A DNA stretch of 64,000 bases from JANWHZ01 sp035758575 (GCA_035758575.1 DASTXH010000031.1:1-64000), one strand, 5' to 3'; shown: positions 43,863 to 50,814, counted from the first letter of the stretch. The notes: generated by a model from the sequence alone, not told the origin. Made by a program: numbers and translations.

Positions 43863-43895
43863 AAATCGAATTATACCGCTAACAGATGAGAAAGG

Positions 43896-45458
43896 CTAGG
43901 CTAAATGACGCCAGGAACCATCCGGCATACGTTCCATACTGGCCCTGATTCTATTTGAGTTGTCGTATCGGGGAGAGACCGGGCGACGTCCAAATGCCCG
44001 AATATCCATCCGGCCAAAGGTGACAGTTCCGACCTTACGGTCGTCACGGAAGTATTCAATTACAGCCGTAGTCAGCGCATCAACCAAGTCGTCATGTTTT
44101 TCAATACCGAAGCCGGCCAGTTGCGCGATCAACTCCTCGCAGCCGTGCTCGGGAAACAGAATGATGCCGCGCTGGATTTTATCGGCGATCATATTGAGGC
44201 GGGTGCGCTTGTCAGCCTTCGGAGTGACACCGGTCACGTCATAGCCTTCTGCCTCCAACTGTTGCGGCACCGCCGCCTGGTACGCCGTCTGCTCGATATA
44301 GAATTTCGGACCATTATGGGCTGTATCCAGCTCGCGCAGTACATTCATAGTGGTCGGGAAGTTGACGTGTTTATTAAATGGCCGGGGCAGTATATAGAGC
44401 CGGGCGCCTTCGCCTAAACCCCTCACGTCCAAGGTAACGATTGCCGTGCAATCAGCTTTGTCACTCTCCGACACTGCCAGGTCAACGCCGATCACGATGC
44501 GCCGGTACTGACCGCTCAGGAGAGTGGGTAGCTCAGGATAGGTACGTATCATGTGCCGGCGAATGATCTGGTCGTCGTCCGGCACAAGATGCAACATGTA
44601 CTCGCGCTCCCACATGATCGGACTGTCGATACGGCGTTTCAGCTGCTGCACATCCGCCATGCTTTTGAAGCGACCAGGCCAGAGCGGGTGGCCATCGACG
44701 ACAATAGGGAATTCTAGGAATCGGCCATTGCGTGTACCACCGGCAAAACCCGCCTTTAGGCGCATCAGCAGTGAGTCTTCGTGCAGCAGGTTGCCGACGG
44801 TAATGAACTTGGTATTGTCCGAGCCGAGTGGCAACAGTTCGCCGGTGAACCACTCATACGTTTTGCGGCGGCCTTCTGCAGTTTTGACCGAGGCGCTGTC
44901 TTCAACGTCATCGGCAATGATCAGGTCAGGTCGGTGCGGTCCATGCCGCAAGCCGCGCATACCCTGCTCGCGGGACAGGGCGATGATCTTTGCCTTGAAC
45001 TTCGGCAAGGTAAGACTGCTGATGCCCAACTCATTCTCCTCGGCGTCATACGGCCAGAAGTCTTTGTGCATGAGCTCGTTATCGTCAAGTTCGGCGGCAA
45101 TGTTTTTGAGGTGCTGCTGTGCCTGCGACTGGGTCTGACTGACGATCACCATGTACTTCTTTTGCAACGCACCGGTAATCGCCCACAGTGGGAATGCGGT
45201 GGTGATGAGCGTGGATTTACCGCTCTCACGGAAGGCCATCACCACCAGATGCTCAATTGCCGGATCGCTGGCATCATCGATGATCTGCTTCTGGAAATCG
45301 GCCGTAGGGTAAGTGACGTAGTGGCCGAAATACAGGTGAAAGAACCACAGAAAGCTGGTCTGGCCGAGCCTGAGCCGTACCGGCCGCTGTGTAGCAAGGT
45401 TGGCAAAATCCCCGGGTGTCAGCGCGTTGAAGTCGGGAACATTATTCAAGCTGTTCAT
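43896..45458 (-). CDS. phage terminase large subunit
   Basis: 520 aa DNA-packaging motor. The ATPase has MAFRESGKSTLI (Walker A, Lys81), DLIIADDVEDSAS (Walker B, near 183) and a coupling TVGNLLHEDSLL. The RNase H-like nuclease has VIGVDLAVSESDKADCTAIVTLD and KHDDLVDALT near the C-terminus. It should cut and pump DNA into a procapsid through a portal. Its start overlaps TerS by 17 bases, with GGAGCAA as ribosome binding site. No portal, protease, capsid or tail gene follows; the next genes are a nuclease and the defence cluster. Confidence 0.93.
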   Translation of the reverse strand: MNSLNNVPDFNALTPGDFANLATQRPVRLRLGQTSFLWFFHLYFGHYVTYPTADFQKQIIDDASDPAIEHLVVMAFRESGKSTLITTAFPLWAITGALQKKYMVIVSQTQSQAQQHLKNIAAELDDNELMHKDFWPYDAEENELGISSLTLPKFKAKIIALSREQGMRGLRHGPHRPDLIIADDVEDSASVKTAEGRRKTYEWFTGELLPLGSDNTKFITVGNLLHEDSLLMRLKAGFAGGTRNGRFLEFPIVVDGHPLWPGRFKSMADVQQLKRRIDSPIMWEREYMLHLVPDDDQIIRRHMIRTYPELPTLLSGQYRRIVIGVDLAVSESDKADCTAIVTLDVRGLGEGARLYILPRPFNKHVNFPTTMNVLRELDTAHNGPKFYIEQTAYQAAVPQQLEAEGYDVTGVTPKADKRTRLNMIADKIQRGIILFPEHGCEELIAQLAGFGIEKHDDLVDALTTAVIEYFRDDRKVGTVTFGRMDIRAFGRRPVSPRYDNSNRIRASMERMPDGSWRHLA

Positions 45459-45852
45459 TGGTTTGCTCCTTGAGCAGGCCGGCCATCGACAGCGCCCGCG
45501 ACACCAGCTCCGCCTGTTCCGGCGTCAGTTCCTCGGTTTCATGCTTGACGTTGGCATCCACCTTAATACGGGTTTCGTACACTGGATGGTGATGCTTCAG
45601 CCAGAAGGTGATTGCTGACATGTTCTTATCTTTGATGGCAGCAATGAGCTGGCTCTCAGCCAGGTCATTAATGCGGTCGGCGCTCTGGGCGATGGCTTCA
45701 TCACAGGCCTCGGCAAATACCTCGTCGTCCTTCCGCCAGCGATAGTAAGTAGCCCGTGGCAGACCGATCTGCTTGCAGGCAACTTCCACAATCGGCATCT
45801 TTCGCAGTTTTTCGAGCAACTTTTTCTTGTCCGCCGACTGGTTGCGGCTCAT
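45442..45852 (-). CDS. phage terminase small subunit-like HTH protein
   Basis: 136 aa. The N-terminus is a helix-turn-helix (VEVACKQIGLPRATYYRWRKDDEVFAEACDEAIAQ) like many TerS DNA-binding domains, followed by helices for oligomerisation (SAITFWLKHHHPVYETRIKVD) and an acidic tail. TerS selects the packaging site. Its ATG overlaps the stop of the upstream methyltransferase gene by four bases, and its 3' end overlaps TerL, so all three are translationally coupled. Confidence 0.85.
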   Translation of the reverse strand: MSRNQSADKKKLLEKLRKMPIVEVACKQIGLPRATYYRWRKDDEVFAEACDEAIAQSADRINDLAESQLIAAIKDKNMSAITFWLKHHHPVYETRIKVDANVKHETEELTPEQAELVSRALSMAGLLKEQTNEQLE

Positions 45853-47183
45853 GACAGCTTCTCCCGCTTGAGGCCAGTCAGTTTTTCCCAACGCTTGAGT
45901 GCCACCTCGGCGTACACAGGTGATTTTTCCATGATGTAGCACCGGCGGTTGAGCTTGGTGGCGGCAATGAGCGTGCTGCCGCTGCCACAGAAGGGCTCGA
46001 CCACAAGGTCACCACGCCTCGTCAGTACTTTGATGTAGGGAATCAGGATCTCGATCGGCTTCGTGCCGAAGATAACGCCCTGGCCGGAACTTTTCTCGTC
46101 GCTCGCCTGGTAGTCGATGAAATCGGTCGGTTGGTAGCGTTTACCTTTATCGTACCCCTCCCACGTTGGCTTGCCGGCAGTAGCATAGAGCGCCGTTTCG
46201 TATTCCTGTTGCAGCGGGGCCTCTTCAGGGTCAAAGTTATATGCAACCATGCCACCGGCACCAACCATAGCGGCATCATATTTACTAAAAAATTTGTATT
46301 TTGCGGCAAAGCCTTGGTGTCGGTTGGGCAAGTGCCAAATGATCATATTGCGGACACGCCAGTACTTTTCCATTTCATTCCAAATCTCGCGAATGTTATG
46401 CCATGCTTCGTACACGATGATGCTGAAATCAGGTTTTGCAACCTGTGCTATATTGCCCATCCATAGTTCTGTGAAATCTTCCGGCAGCTCATCTGTCTCA
46501 AGGTACTTGCGGTTACGCTTGGCGCCAAAACCTTCCGTGGGCTTGCCATGTCGTATACCGCCGCGTAAGTATGAGAGCCGGTAGGGAGGGTCAGTGAAGC
46601 ACATATCCGCCCGCTCACCGTTCATGAGTTTCAGAATATCAGCTTCAACAGTGCTGTCGCCTACCATCAGGCGGGAATCGCCCAGTTTGTACACGTCACC
46701 TTTCTGGGCTTCAACGGTTTTGATGTCCAACTTCTCCAGCTCTTTCTTTAAGTCGAACTGCTCAGGGTTGTCAGCAACGTCGCTGAAGATGTCGTCCAGC
46801 TCCTCGCTGTCGAAACCAACGTCAGCAAGCAGCGCCGGGTCGAACTCGGCGAGCAACTCGAGGTTCCAGTCGCCGGTGTTTTTATTGAGCCGGAGCGCCA
46901 ACTCGCGGGCCCGGTTCTCATCCTGAATGTTCAACCGCACACAGGGAACAGTCTTCAGCCCCAGCTTCTTCAGGACACTTACCCTGAAGTTGCCTCCAAG
47001 CACTGTATTATCGTGGTTGACCACCAGCGGATCAACGATTCCGAACCGGCGGATGCTTTCCGTCAGATCCTCCGTCGACTTGTCGGTCCAAGTGCGCGGG
47101 TTTCCGGTCAGCTCCTTGAGCTGGTCGACCGGCACTTCTTCGATTTTGAGTTTTTGGTTTTGTAATAGGCTGTCGTGAGACAT
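45849..47183 (-). CDS. ParB-like domain / DNA methyltransferase fusion
   Basis: 444 aa. Residues 10-110 are a ParB/Srx-like domain (VPVDQLKELTGNPRTWTD..., LVVNHDNTVLGGNFRVSVLKKLG). The C-terminal part is a beta-class amino-methyltransferase with DPPY near 198 (MCFTDPPYRLSYL) and VVEPFCGSGSTLIAA near 405. Such fusions are common just upstream of terminase genes in phages and may modify packaged DNA. It is the first gene of the packaging operon, with GAGAGGAG as strong ribosome binding site. Confidence 0.92.
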   Translation of the reverse strand: MSHDSLLQNQKLKIEEVPVDQLKELTGNPRTWTDKSTEDLTESIRRFGIVDPLVVNHDNTVLGGNFRVSVLKKLGLKTVPCVRLNIQDENRARELALRLNKNTGDWNLELLAEFDPALLADVGFDSEELDDIFSDVADNPEQFDLKKELEKLDIKTVEAQKGDVYKLGDSRLMVGDSTVEADILKLMNGERADMCFTDPPYRLSYLRGGIRHGKPTEGFGAKRNRKYLETDELPEDFTELWMGNIAQVAKPDFSIIVYEAWHNIREIWNEMEKYWRVRNMIIWHLPNRHQGFAAKYKFFSKYDAAMVGAGGMVAYNFDPEEAPLQQEYETALYATAGKPTWEGYDKGKRYQPTDFIDYQASDEKSSGQGVIFGTKPIEILIPYIKVLTRRGDLVVEPFCGSGSTLIAATKLNRRCYIMEKSPVYAEVALKRWEKLTGLKREKLS

Positions 47184-47226
47184 AGCGAAACTCCTCTCAC
47201 ATTAAGAGGCGCTTTTTTGACATACA

Positions 47227-47302
47227 AAAAGCGACCCGTTTGACCAGCCTTACTCGGCTTTTATTCGGACTTTCCGTCCTTGGTCAATTCGTGGGTCGCT
47301 TT
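47227..47302 (-). promoter_or_regulatory. terminator-like branched structure in the packaging operon leader
   Basis: On the minus strand, AAAGCGACCC pairs with GGGTCGCTTT (10 bp) and TTGACCA with TGGTCAA (7 bp). Two small hairpins lie inside (GGAC-GGAAA-GTCC and GCC-GAGTAA-GGC). The outer stem is followed by TTTTT, so it can stop transcription before the methyltransferase gene 44 bases downstream. That is an attenuator or antitermination layout as in phage operons. No known riboswitch class is recognised. Confidence 0.65.
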
Positions 47303-47312
47303 AAACAGCGTA

Positions 47313-47401
47313 ATTGGGTATCCCGTGGAATTGGGTTCAGCTTATGCTGAATTGTCTTTATCGTAATCGCACGAGATCAAAGTGTCAATGGCTATTGGGT
47401 A
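47313..47401. repeat. three ATTGGGT(A/T) direct repeats
   Basis: Copies lie at 47313-47320, 47330-47337 and 47394-47401. The first two are 17 bases apart and fall inside the leader RNA (as CCCAAT), the third lies upstream of the -35. They may be binding sites for a regulator of DNA or RNA; this is inferred from spacing only. Confidence 0.35.
47360..47388 (-). promoter_or_regulatory. promoter of the packaging operon
   Basis: On the minus strand TTGACA (47388-47383), 17 bases, TACGAT (47365-47360). Transcription should start near 47353, giving a leader of about 170 bases that begins with a TTCAGC-ATAA-GCTGAA hairpin. Confidence 0.65.
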
Positions 47402-47486
47402 CGCATTGCGAATAGGGCGCTTACTTACTTGACGTTACCAAGGGCAAACGACACTTCACACAAGCATTAGCAGTAAGAACAGGTAT

Positions 47487-47515
47487 TTGACGCCGCCGCT
47501 GTTGGTTGGTATACT
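47487..47515 (+). promoter_or_regulatory. promoter of the odd tRNA / 39-aa gene unit
   Basis: TTGACG (47487-47492), 17 bases, TATACT (47510-47515). The roughly 175-base leader before the tRNA-like gene contains small hairpins: CGAC-TGGC-GTCG, CTCCT-GAAA-AGGAG (a GNRA-type loop) and GGTATG-GCTTTTT-CATACC. Confidence 0.55.
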
Positions 47516-47697
47516 TCGGGTTGGTGGTAGTGAATTAAAAATTCAACCGACTGGCGTCGGAAGTCCATAAAGCGCAAAGCCATAGCGGCCCCATCAGGAG
47601 TAGTAGGTTTACGCCAGCTCTCCTGAAAAGGAGTAGAAGTCTTTATGACACCTCTATTCCCTGGTGAGGACCGGTATGGCTTTTTCATACCAAAAAC

Positions 47698-47819
47698 GGA
47701 GGAATACCCAAGAGGTTGAAGGGAGCCGTCTCCAAAACGGCCAGGAGTGTGCCCAGTAATAGCTCGGTAAGCATTGCAAAAGCACGTTCGCGAGGGTTCG
47801 AATCCCTCTTCCTCCGCCA
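47698..47819 (+). tRNA. unusual 122-nt tRNA-like gene with anticodon CCA and long variable region
   Basis: A 7-bp acceptor (GGAGGAA/TTCCTCC), discriminator G, encoded CCA, a 5-bp T arm (GAGGG-TTCGAAT-CCCTC) and a class II D arm (CCCAAG...GGG) are present. The anticodon arm GCCGT-CTCCAAA-ACGGC gives anticodon CCA (Trp). The D arm and the variable region (about 50 nt) are of Ser/Leu type, and G73 fits serine. A GTGTGC/GCAC stem can form in the variable region with about 30 extra bases in its loop. It may be a mobile-element tRNA with unusual decoding, or a decayed gene. Confidence 0.65.
47762..47775 (+). repeat. 14-bp direct repeat, copy 1 (inside tRNA variable region)
   Basis: GCTCGGTAAGCATT occurs here, within the extra part of the tRNA-like variable region, and again at 48083-48096 directly behind the terminator of the same unit. 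Confidence 0.6.
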
Positions 47820-47884
47820 ACACGACTAAGCATGCGTCGCAGGCGCTTTATTATGCGTGCAGCCAAAAAGAAAGGACAATACTT

Positions 47885-48004
47885 ATGGCATCACGAACGA
47901 TTACAATCGTGCGCAGCGCTGTCACAGGGCAGTTTGTACCCCAGAGCAAAGCCCAAACCAGCCCCAAGACAACCGAAGTAGAACACTATCGAGTAAAGAA
48001 GTAA
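47885..48004 (+). CDS. 39-aa small basic protein
   Basis: MASRTITIVRSAVTGQFV is followed by PQSKAQTSPKTTEVEHYRVKK. AAAGGACA lies at good distance before the ATG. I recall very short proteins of this pattern (TVRSA.TGRFV....A...P.TT..E) as common in phage and accessory regions, of unknown function. It is co-transcribed with the tRNA-like gene and followed by a strong terminator. Confidence 0.65.
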   Translation: MASRTITIVRSAVTGQFVPQSKAQTSPKTTEVEHYRVKK

Positions 48005-48042
48005 AGGGCTGGCGGCTTTACCACCCGCCTACCCTGAAAAAC

Positions 48043-48081
48043 GCAAAAGCGCCACAATCGTAATGATGTGGCGCTTTTTGC
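48043..48081 (+). terminator. intrinsic terminator of the tRNA/39-aa unit
   Basis: GCAAAAGCGCCACA pairs with TGTGGCGCTTTTTGC (one extra T) around a 10-base loop. It ends the unit that starts at the promoter 47487-47515. Confidence 0.8.
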
Positions 48082-48082
48082 G

Positions 48083-48096
48083 GCTCGGTAAGCATT
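48083..48096 (+). repeat. 14-bp direct repeat, copy 2
   Basis: GCTCGGTAAGCATT, identical to 47762-47775. The bases on either side differ, so the repeat is exactly 14 bp. Confidence 0.6.
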
Positions 48097-48327
48097 CGAA
48101 CTTTCGTTCGTCGTTAGCTGCTAACGCAGCTATTACAGTACATGCGTACTGAATGAACTATAATAGCAACATTAGACTATTATGTCAATGTACGTATCGA
48201 CCTGTCAATCTTATAACCACTCGCAGTCAGGTAGGATCGCAGACTGCTTATTGCTTTTAGTATACACATACCTACTCGGTGCAAGTCAAGCCAAAATCGA
48301 ATAATGTCACAAAGAAACACGCCGCTT
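48097..48327. other. non-coding region with serial inverted repeats
   Basis: No gene is seen. Inverted repeats follow each other: CGAAC-TTTC-GTTCG (48097-48110), GCTGC-TAAC-GCAGC (48117-48130), CAGTAC-ATGC-GTACTG (48136-48151) and ATAATAG/CTATTAT (48160-48183). A cluster like this could be an attachment, packaging or replication site, or hairpins in an RNA; none can be chosen by eye. Confidence 0.4.
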
Positions 48328-48357
48328 TTGTTTACTGCCGCAACATGCTGCTACAAT
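48328..48357 (+). promoter_or_regulatory. promoter of structured leader and G5-domain gene
   Basis: TTGTTT (48328-48333), 18 bases, TACAAT (48352-48357). TTTACT at 48331 with a 15-base spacer is an alternative -35. Transcription should start near 48364. Confidence 0.5.
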
Positions 48358-48363
48358 ACTCAC

Positions 48364-48580
48364 TATGCCCCTTTGGGGTAACAACTTAGCGACCTAAACT
48401 GAGTAGCCTTCGGGCAAAAGGCATGGTCATAAATCCAACAAAGAATACTAAGCTCATCGTTTAGGTATCTTTGTTGGTTGCGCGGGGAAACTCGCGTAGG
48501 GGTCGCAAGACCTCGCCTAGCGGTGAGCTTTGTGTTTTTCTCCGCTAGGTAGCCTGCAATAACCTAACGTCCGGGGAGAA
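48364..48580 (+). ncRNA. candidate structured leader RNA, about 215 nt
   Basis: Between the TACAAT promoter and the G5-domain gene many stems line up: CCCC-TTT-GGGG; GACC...GGTC closing a GCC-TTCG-GGC tetraloop hairpin; CCAACAAAG...CTTTGTTGG (9 bp) with a near-complementary inner stem; GGTC-GCAA-GACC (GNRA tetraloop); and CCTAGCGG...CCGCTAGG (8 bp). ACCTAAAC (48392-48399) can also pair with GTTTAGGT (8 bp) in the loop of the 9-bp stem, a possible pseudoknot. It may be a riboswitch-like leader or a separate RNA. I do not recognise the class. Confidence 0.55.
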
Positions 48581-48584
48581 CAAA

Positions 48585-49376
48585 ATGCACGACAAGTCGC
48601 CATCACATAAAATCTGGTACAAAAACTGGTGGGGTATCGTGCTAGTTGTGCTTATATGGCCGATTTTCGTGGGTTGGCTTGTCTGGCGCAAAAAGGCGTG
48701 GCCTACCGGCGCTAAGATAGGAGTGACGGCGCTCCTTGCCCTCGGCGCTTTCTTCACCAGTGCGCTGTATGCCGGTATGGTGGACGGTGCAGTCCATCCG
48801 CAGCACGACCAGCCTTCGACGGCTACCGTAGCCACCACAGCCAAGAAAACCCAGACGCCGCCAAAGATCACCACTGCCCAAGTAACAGAAACGCAGGACG
48901 TACCGTTCGACACAACCACCCAGGACGACAGTAGCTTGCCAAAAGGCCAGACAAAGACTATCCAAGCCGGTAAAGATGGAACGAATACACTCACCTATGA
49001 GGTAACGTATTCCGATGGCGTTGAGACGAACCGGAAGCTCCTATCTACGACCGCCACTGCCCAGCCGGTCAATGAGATTGATGCTATCGGCACGTATGTT
49101 GCTCCCCTGCTCGATACAAGCGGCAACGGCATACAGACCACGCAGAAGTTCACCACGACCGGCGACTGGACGCTCAATTATACTTATGACTGCTCCAGCT
49201 TCGGCTTCAAGGGCAACTTCCAGGTCTACATCTATAACGGCGACGGCAGCATCGGGGATGTCGCTGCGAATGAGCTAGGGATGTCAGGTAGCAATATCCA
49301 GTATGAGCATGGCGCAGGCACGTACTACTTGGAGATTAACTCTGAGTGTAGCTGGCATGTGACGGTGAAAGGGTAA
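48585..49376 (+). CDS. membrane protein with extracellular G5-like domain
   Basis: 263 aa. Two hydrophobic N-terminal segments (WWGIVLVVLIWPIFVGWLVW, IGVTALLALGAFFTSALYAGM) precede a Thr-rich linker and a G5-like domain near 95-160 (TQDVPFDTTTQDDSSLPKGQ...YEVTYSDGVETNRKLL). A C-terminal beta domain follows (GDWTLNYTYDCSSFG...GAGTYYLEINSECSWHVTVKG). G5 domains bind cell-wall sugars and often sit on surface proteins. GGGGAGAA is the ribosome binding site. It is preceded by the structured leader RNA, so RNA-level control is possible. Confidence 0.72.
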   Translation: MHDKSPSHKIWYKNWWGIVLVVLIWPIFVGWLVWRKKAWPTGAKIGVTALLALGAFFTSALYAGMVDGAVHPQHDQPSTATVATTAKKTQTPPKITTAQVTETQDVPFDTTTQDDSSLPKGQTKTIQAGKDGTNTLTYEVTYSDGVETNRKLLSTTATAQPVNEIDAIGTYVAPLLDTSGNGIQTTQKFTTTGDWTLNYTYDCSSFGFKGNFQVYIYNGDGSIGDVAANELGMSGSNIQYEHGAGTYYLEINSECSWHVTVKG

Positions 49377-49380
49377 AAGT

Positions 49381-49626
49381 ATGCCACGCCAAATCAAAGA
49401 AACCCGCTGCACCTGCCAGGCATGCGGCAACATCTTTCACTATGGTAAAGCCGAAGAAATAGAGAACTGCGGCAATGCGATGCAGAATTGCGGCAAGTCC
49501 ATGTCCTGTTGCACGGGATGCGCTCCAGCCGTGCTTGTCAAAGACCAGCCGGTGAGAGACCTGAATAAGTGCCCGCAGTGCGGATCGCGGAATGTCGTTA
49601 AAGAAATCGTCGTCCATACCGTCTAA
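49381..49626 (+). CDS. small zinc-ribbon protein, 81 aa
   Basis: Rich in cysteine: TRCTCQACGNIFHYG near the start, a middle ENCGNAMQNCGKSMSCCTGC block and CPQCGSRNVVKEI near the end. These make one or two zinc ribbons. It starts 4 bases after the G5 gene and its end overlaps the YidD frame, so the three genes are probably one transcript. Function unknown. Confidence 0.6.
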   Translation: MPRQIKETRCTCQACGNIFHYGKAEEIENCGNAMQNCGKSMSCCTGCAPAVLVKDQPVRDLNKCPQCGSRNVVKEIVVHTV

Positions 49627-49837
49627 GCTGGCGGTGCTGGCCATCATAGGGTACAAGCACTCGCTTTCGCCCCTGCTGCATAAGTTGGGTGTCGAGTGCC
49701 GGTTCTATCCGGACTGTGCTAATTACTCGCGCCAGTGCTTCGAGAAGTATGGATTTAGGGTTGGTATACTGAAGACCTATCGCCGCCTGAAACGCTGCAA
49801 TCCGGATTGCTGGGATAGCTGCATTGATTTGCCGTAG
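49592..49837 (+). CDS. yidD: YidD family membrane-insertion efficiency factor
   Basis: 81 aa. IIGYKHSLSPLLHKLGVECRFYP, then DCANYSRQCFEKYG and LKTYRRLKRCNP reproduce the YidD signature (Y...SP......CRFYPSCS.YA....). YidD is a small amphipathic membrane-associated protein linked to YidC-dependent insertion. A GTG at 49634, just after the previous stop codon, is a plausible shorter start. Presence in an accessory region away from rpmH, rnpA and yidC is unusual. Confidence 0.85.
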   Translation: MSLKKSSSIPSKLAVLAIIGYKHSLSPLLHKLGVECRFYPDCANYSRQCFEKYGFRVGILKTYRRLKRCNPDCWDSCIDLP

Positions 49838-49896
49838 GTAAGCAGGCTAAGACGGTATCAGCTGGAGTACGTCTTATAGATATTCCAGTATTAGCA

Positions 49897-49902
49897 TATA
49901 AT
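49897..49902 (+). promoter_or_regulatory. -10 element of the ImmA-like gene
   Basis: TATAAT with a 21-base leader that includes GAGGTTAT before the ATG at 49924. Confidence 0.5.
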
Positions 49903-49923
49903 TAGTATGCAGAGGTTATAATT

Positions 49924-50406
49924 ATGAGCAATTGGACGAAAGCAAAGTTGAAAGCCAGTGAGATCCGCAAGAAGTATTCGAGCGATGATGGGATTATCAA
50001 TGCGTTCAAAGTCGCAAAAGGCGAAGGCATTACTATTCTATATTTTGAGCCGAACGAAAAAACTCGTGACATTTCTGGGCTGATGGATACGACAAAAAAA
50101 GTTATTTACCTCAACCCTAACCACTCAGCTAGCAAGCAAAACGGCACCATAGCCCATGAATTAGGGCACTATTTCTTGCAACATTGGACGCCTGAGAAGT
50201 ATCACAAGAACAAAGACACCTACTTGGACGTAAAACCAGGTATCGAACAAGAAGCTGACGTTTTCGCTGAAGAGCTACTCATGCCTAAAAGCCTTATATC
50301 AAAGTTGAAAAGCAAATATGGCCTCACCAACGACGACTACATTGACCTGGCGAAATTACTAGGCGTAGCGCCTCTAACTATGAAGAATAGACTCAGAAGC
50401 CTGTAA
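49924..50406 (+). CDS. ImmA/IrrE-type metallopeptidase
   Basis: 160 aa. AHELGHYFLQHW near residue 78 is the HExxH zinc motif, and EQEADVFAEELLMP supplies the third ligand, as in ImmA/IrrE (DUF955) peptidases. ImmA cleaves the repressor of ICEBs1; relatives act in mobile elements and toxin-antitoxin loci. The N-terminus lacks a DNA-binding domain. It is followed by a two-helix membrane protein gene after 3 bases. Confidence 0.87.
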   Translation: MSNWTKAKLKASEIRKKYSSDDGIINAFKVAKGEGITILYFEPNEKTRDISGLMDTTKKVIYLNPNHSASKQNGTIAHELGHYFLQHWTPEKYHKNKDTYLDVKPGIEQEADVFAEELLMPKSLISKLKSKYGLTNDDYIDLAKLLGVAPLTMKNRLRSL

Positions 50407-50409
50407 AGT

Positions 50410-50814
50410 ATGCACAACCAACCGCAGAGTGACGGTAGCGGCGGAGAAGACCAGCGCGAGCTTACGCTTGAAGTGCTAAGTACAAGTGCGCTTCCTGCTG
50501 ACGAGTCCAGCGAACTAGCCGAAGAAAAAGAAGAAGAGATTGACTGGGAAGCCAAGAACGCTGAACTTACCTATCAGATCAGACTAGATAGGGTAGAGGG
50601 CAGGAAGTCATGGAACAAAACGCTAAAGAGCCTAGTCATAATTAATTTTGCAATGAGCATGTGGCTTGTGATTTTAATCGGCGGCGGCTTTTTAAGCTTT
50701 CCCAGCAATGCCTATGCCGTCCCCGCTGTAGTCGGTTCCGGCATATTCGGGACTTATGGGCTATCGAAACTAGCCATAAAATATTTCTTTGACGACGAAG
50801 AATCAAAAAGGTAA
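50410..50814 (+). CDS. small membrane protein, partner of the ImmA-like peptidase
   Basis: 134 aa. An acidic, Ser/Glu-rich N-terminus (about 60 residues) is followed by a basic stretch and two membrane helices (SLVIINFAMSMWLVILIGGGFL; YAVPAVVGSGIFGTYGLSKLA). No family is recognised. Tight spacing with the peptidase and the next gene suggests a three-gene cassette, perhaps with this protein as sensor, toxin or peptidase substrate. Confidence 0.6.
   Translation: MHNQPQSDGSGGEDQRELTLEVLSTSALPADESSELAEEKEEEIDWEAKNAELTYQIRLDRVEGRKSWNKTLKSLVIINFAMSMWLVILIGGGFLSFPSNAYAVPAVVGSGIFGTYGLSKLAIKYFFDDEESKR

Noticed and set aside
47467..47823. Minus-strand frame of 118 codons with EEEGFEPSRT near its start
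   Set aside because: This is the well-known artefact of translating the antisense strand of a class II tRNA 3' end. It covers the tRNA-like gene and its promoter.
48364..48580. c-di-AMP (ydaO) riboswitch upstream of the G5-domain gene
   Set aside because: The gene context would fit, but the conserved blocks I know from this class are not present; only a short TTTGGGGTAA stretch looks similar.
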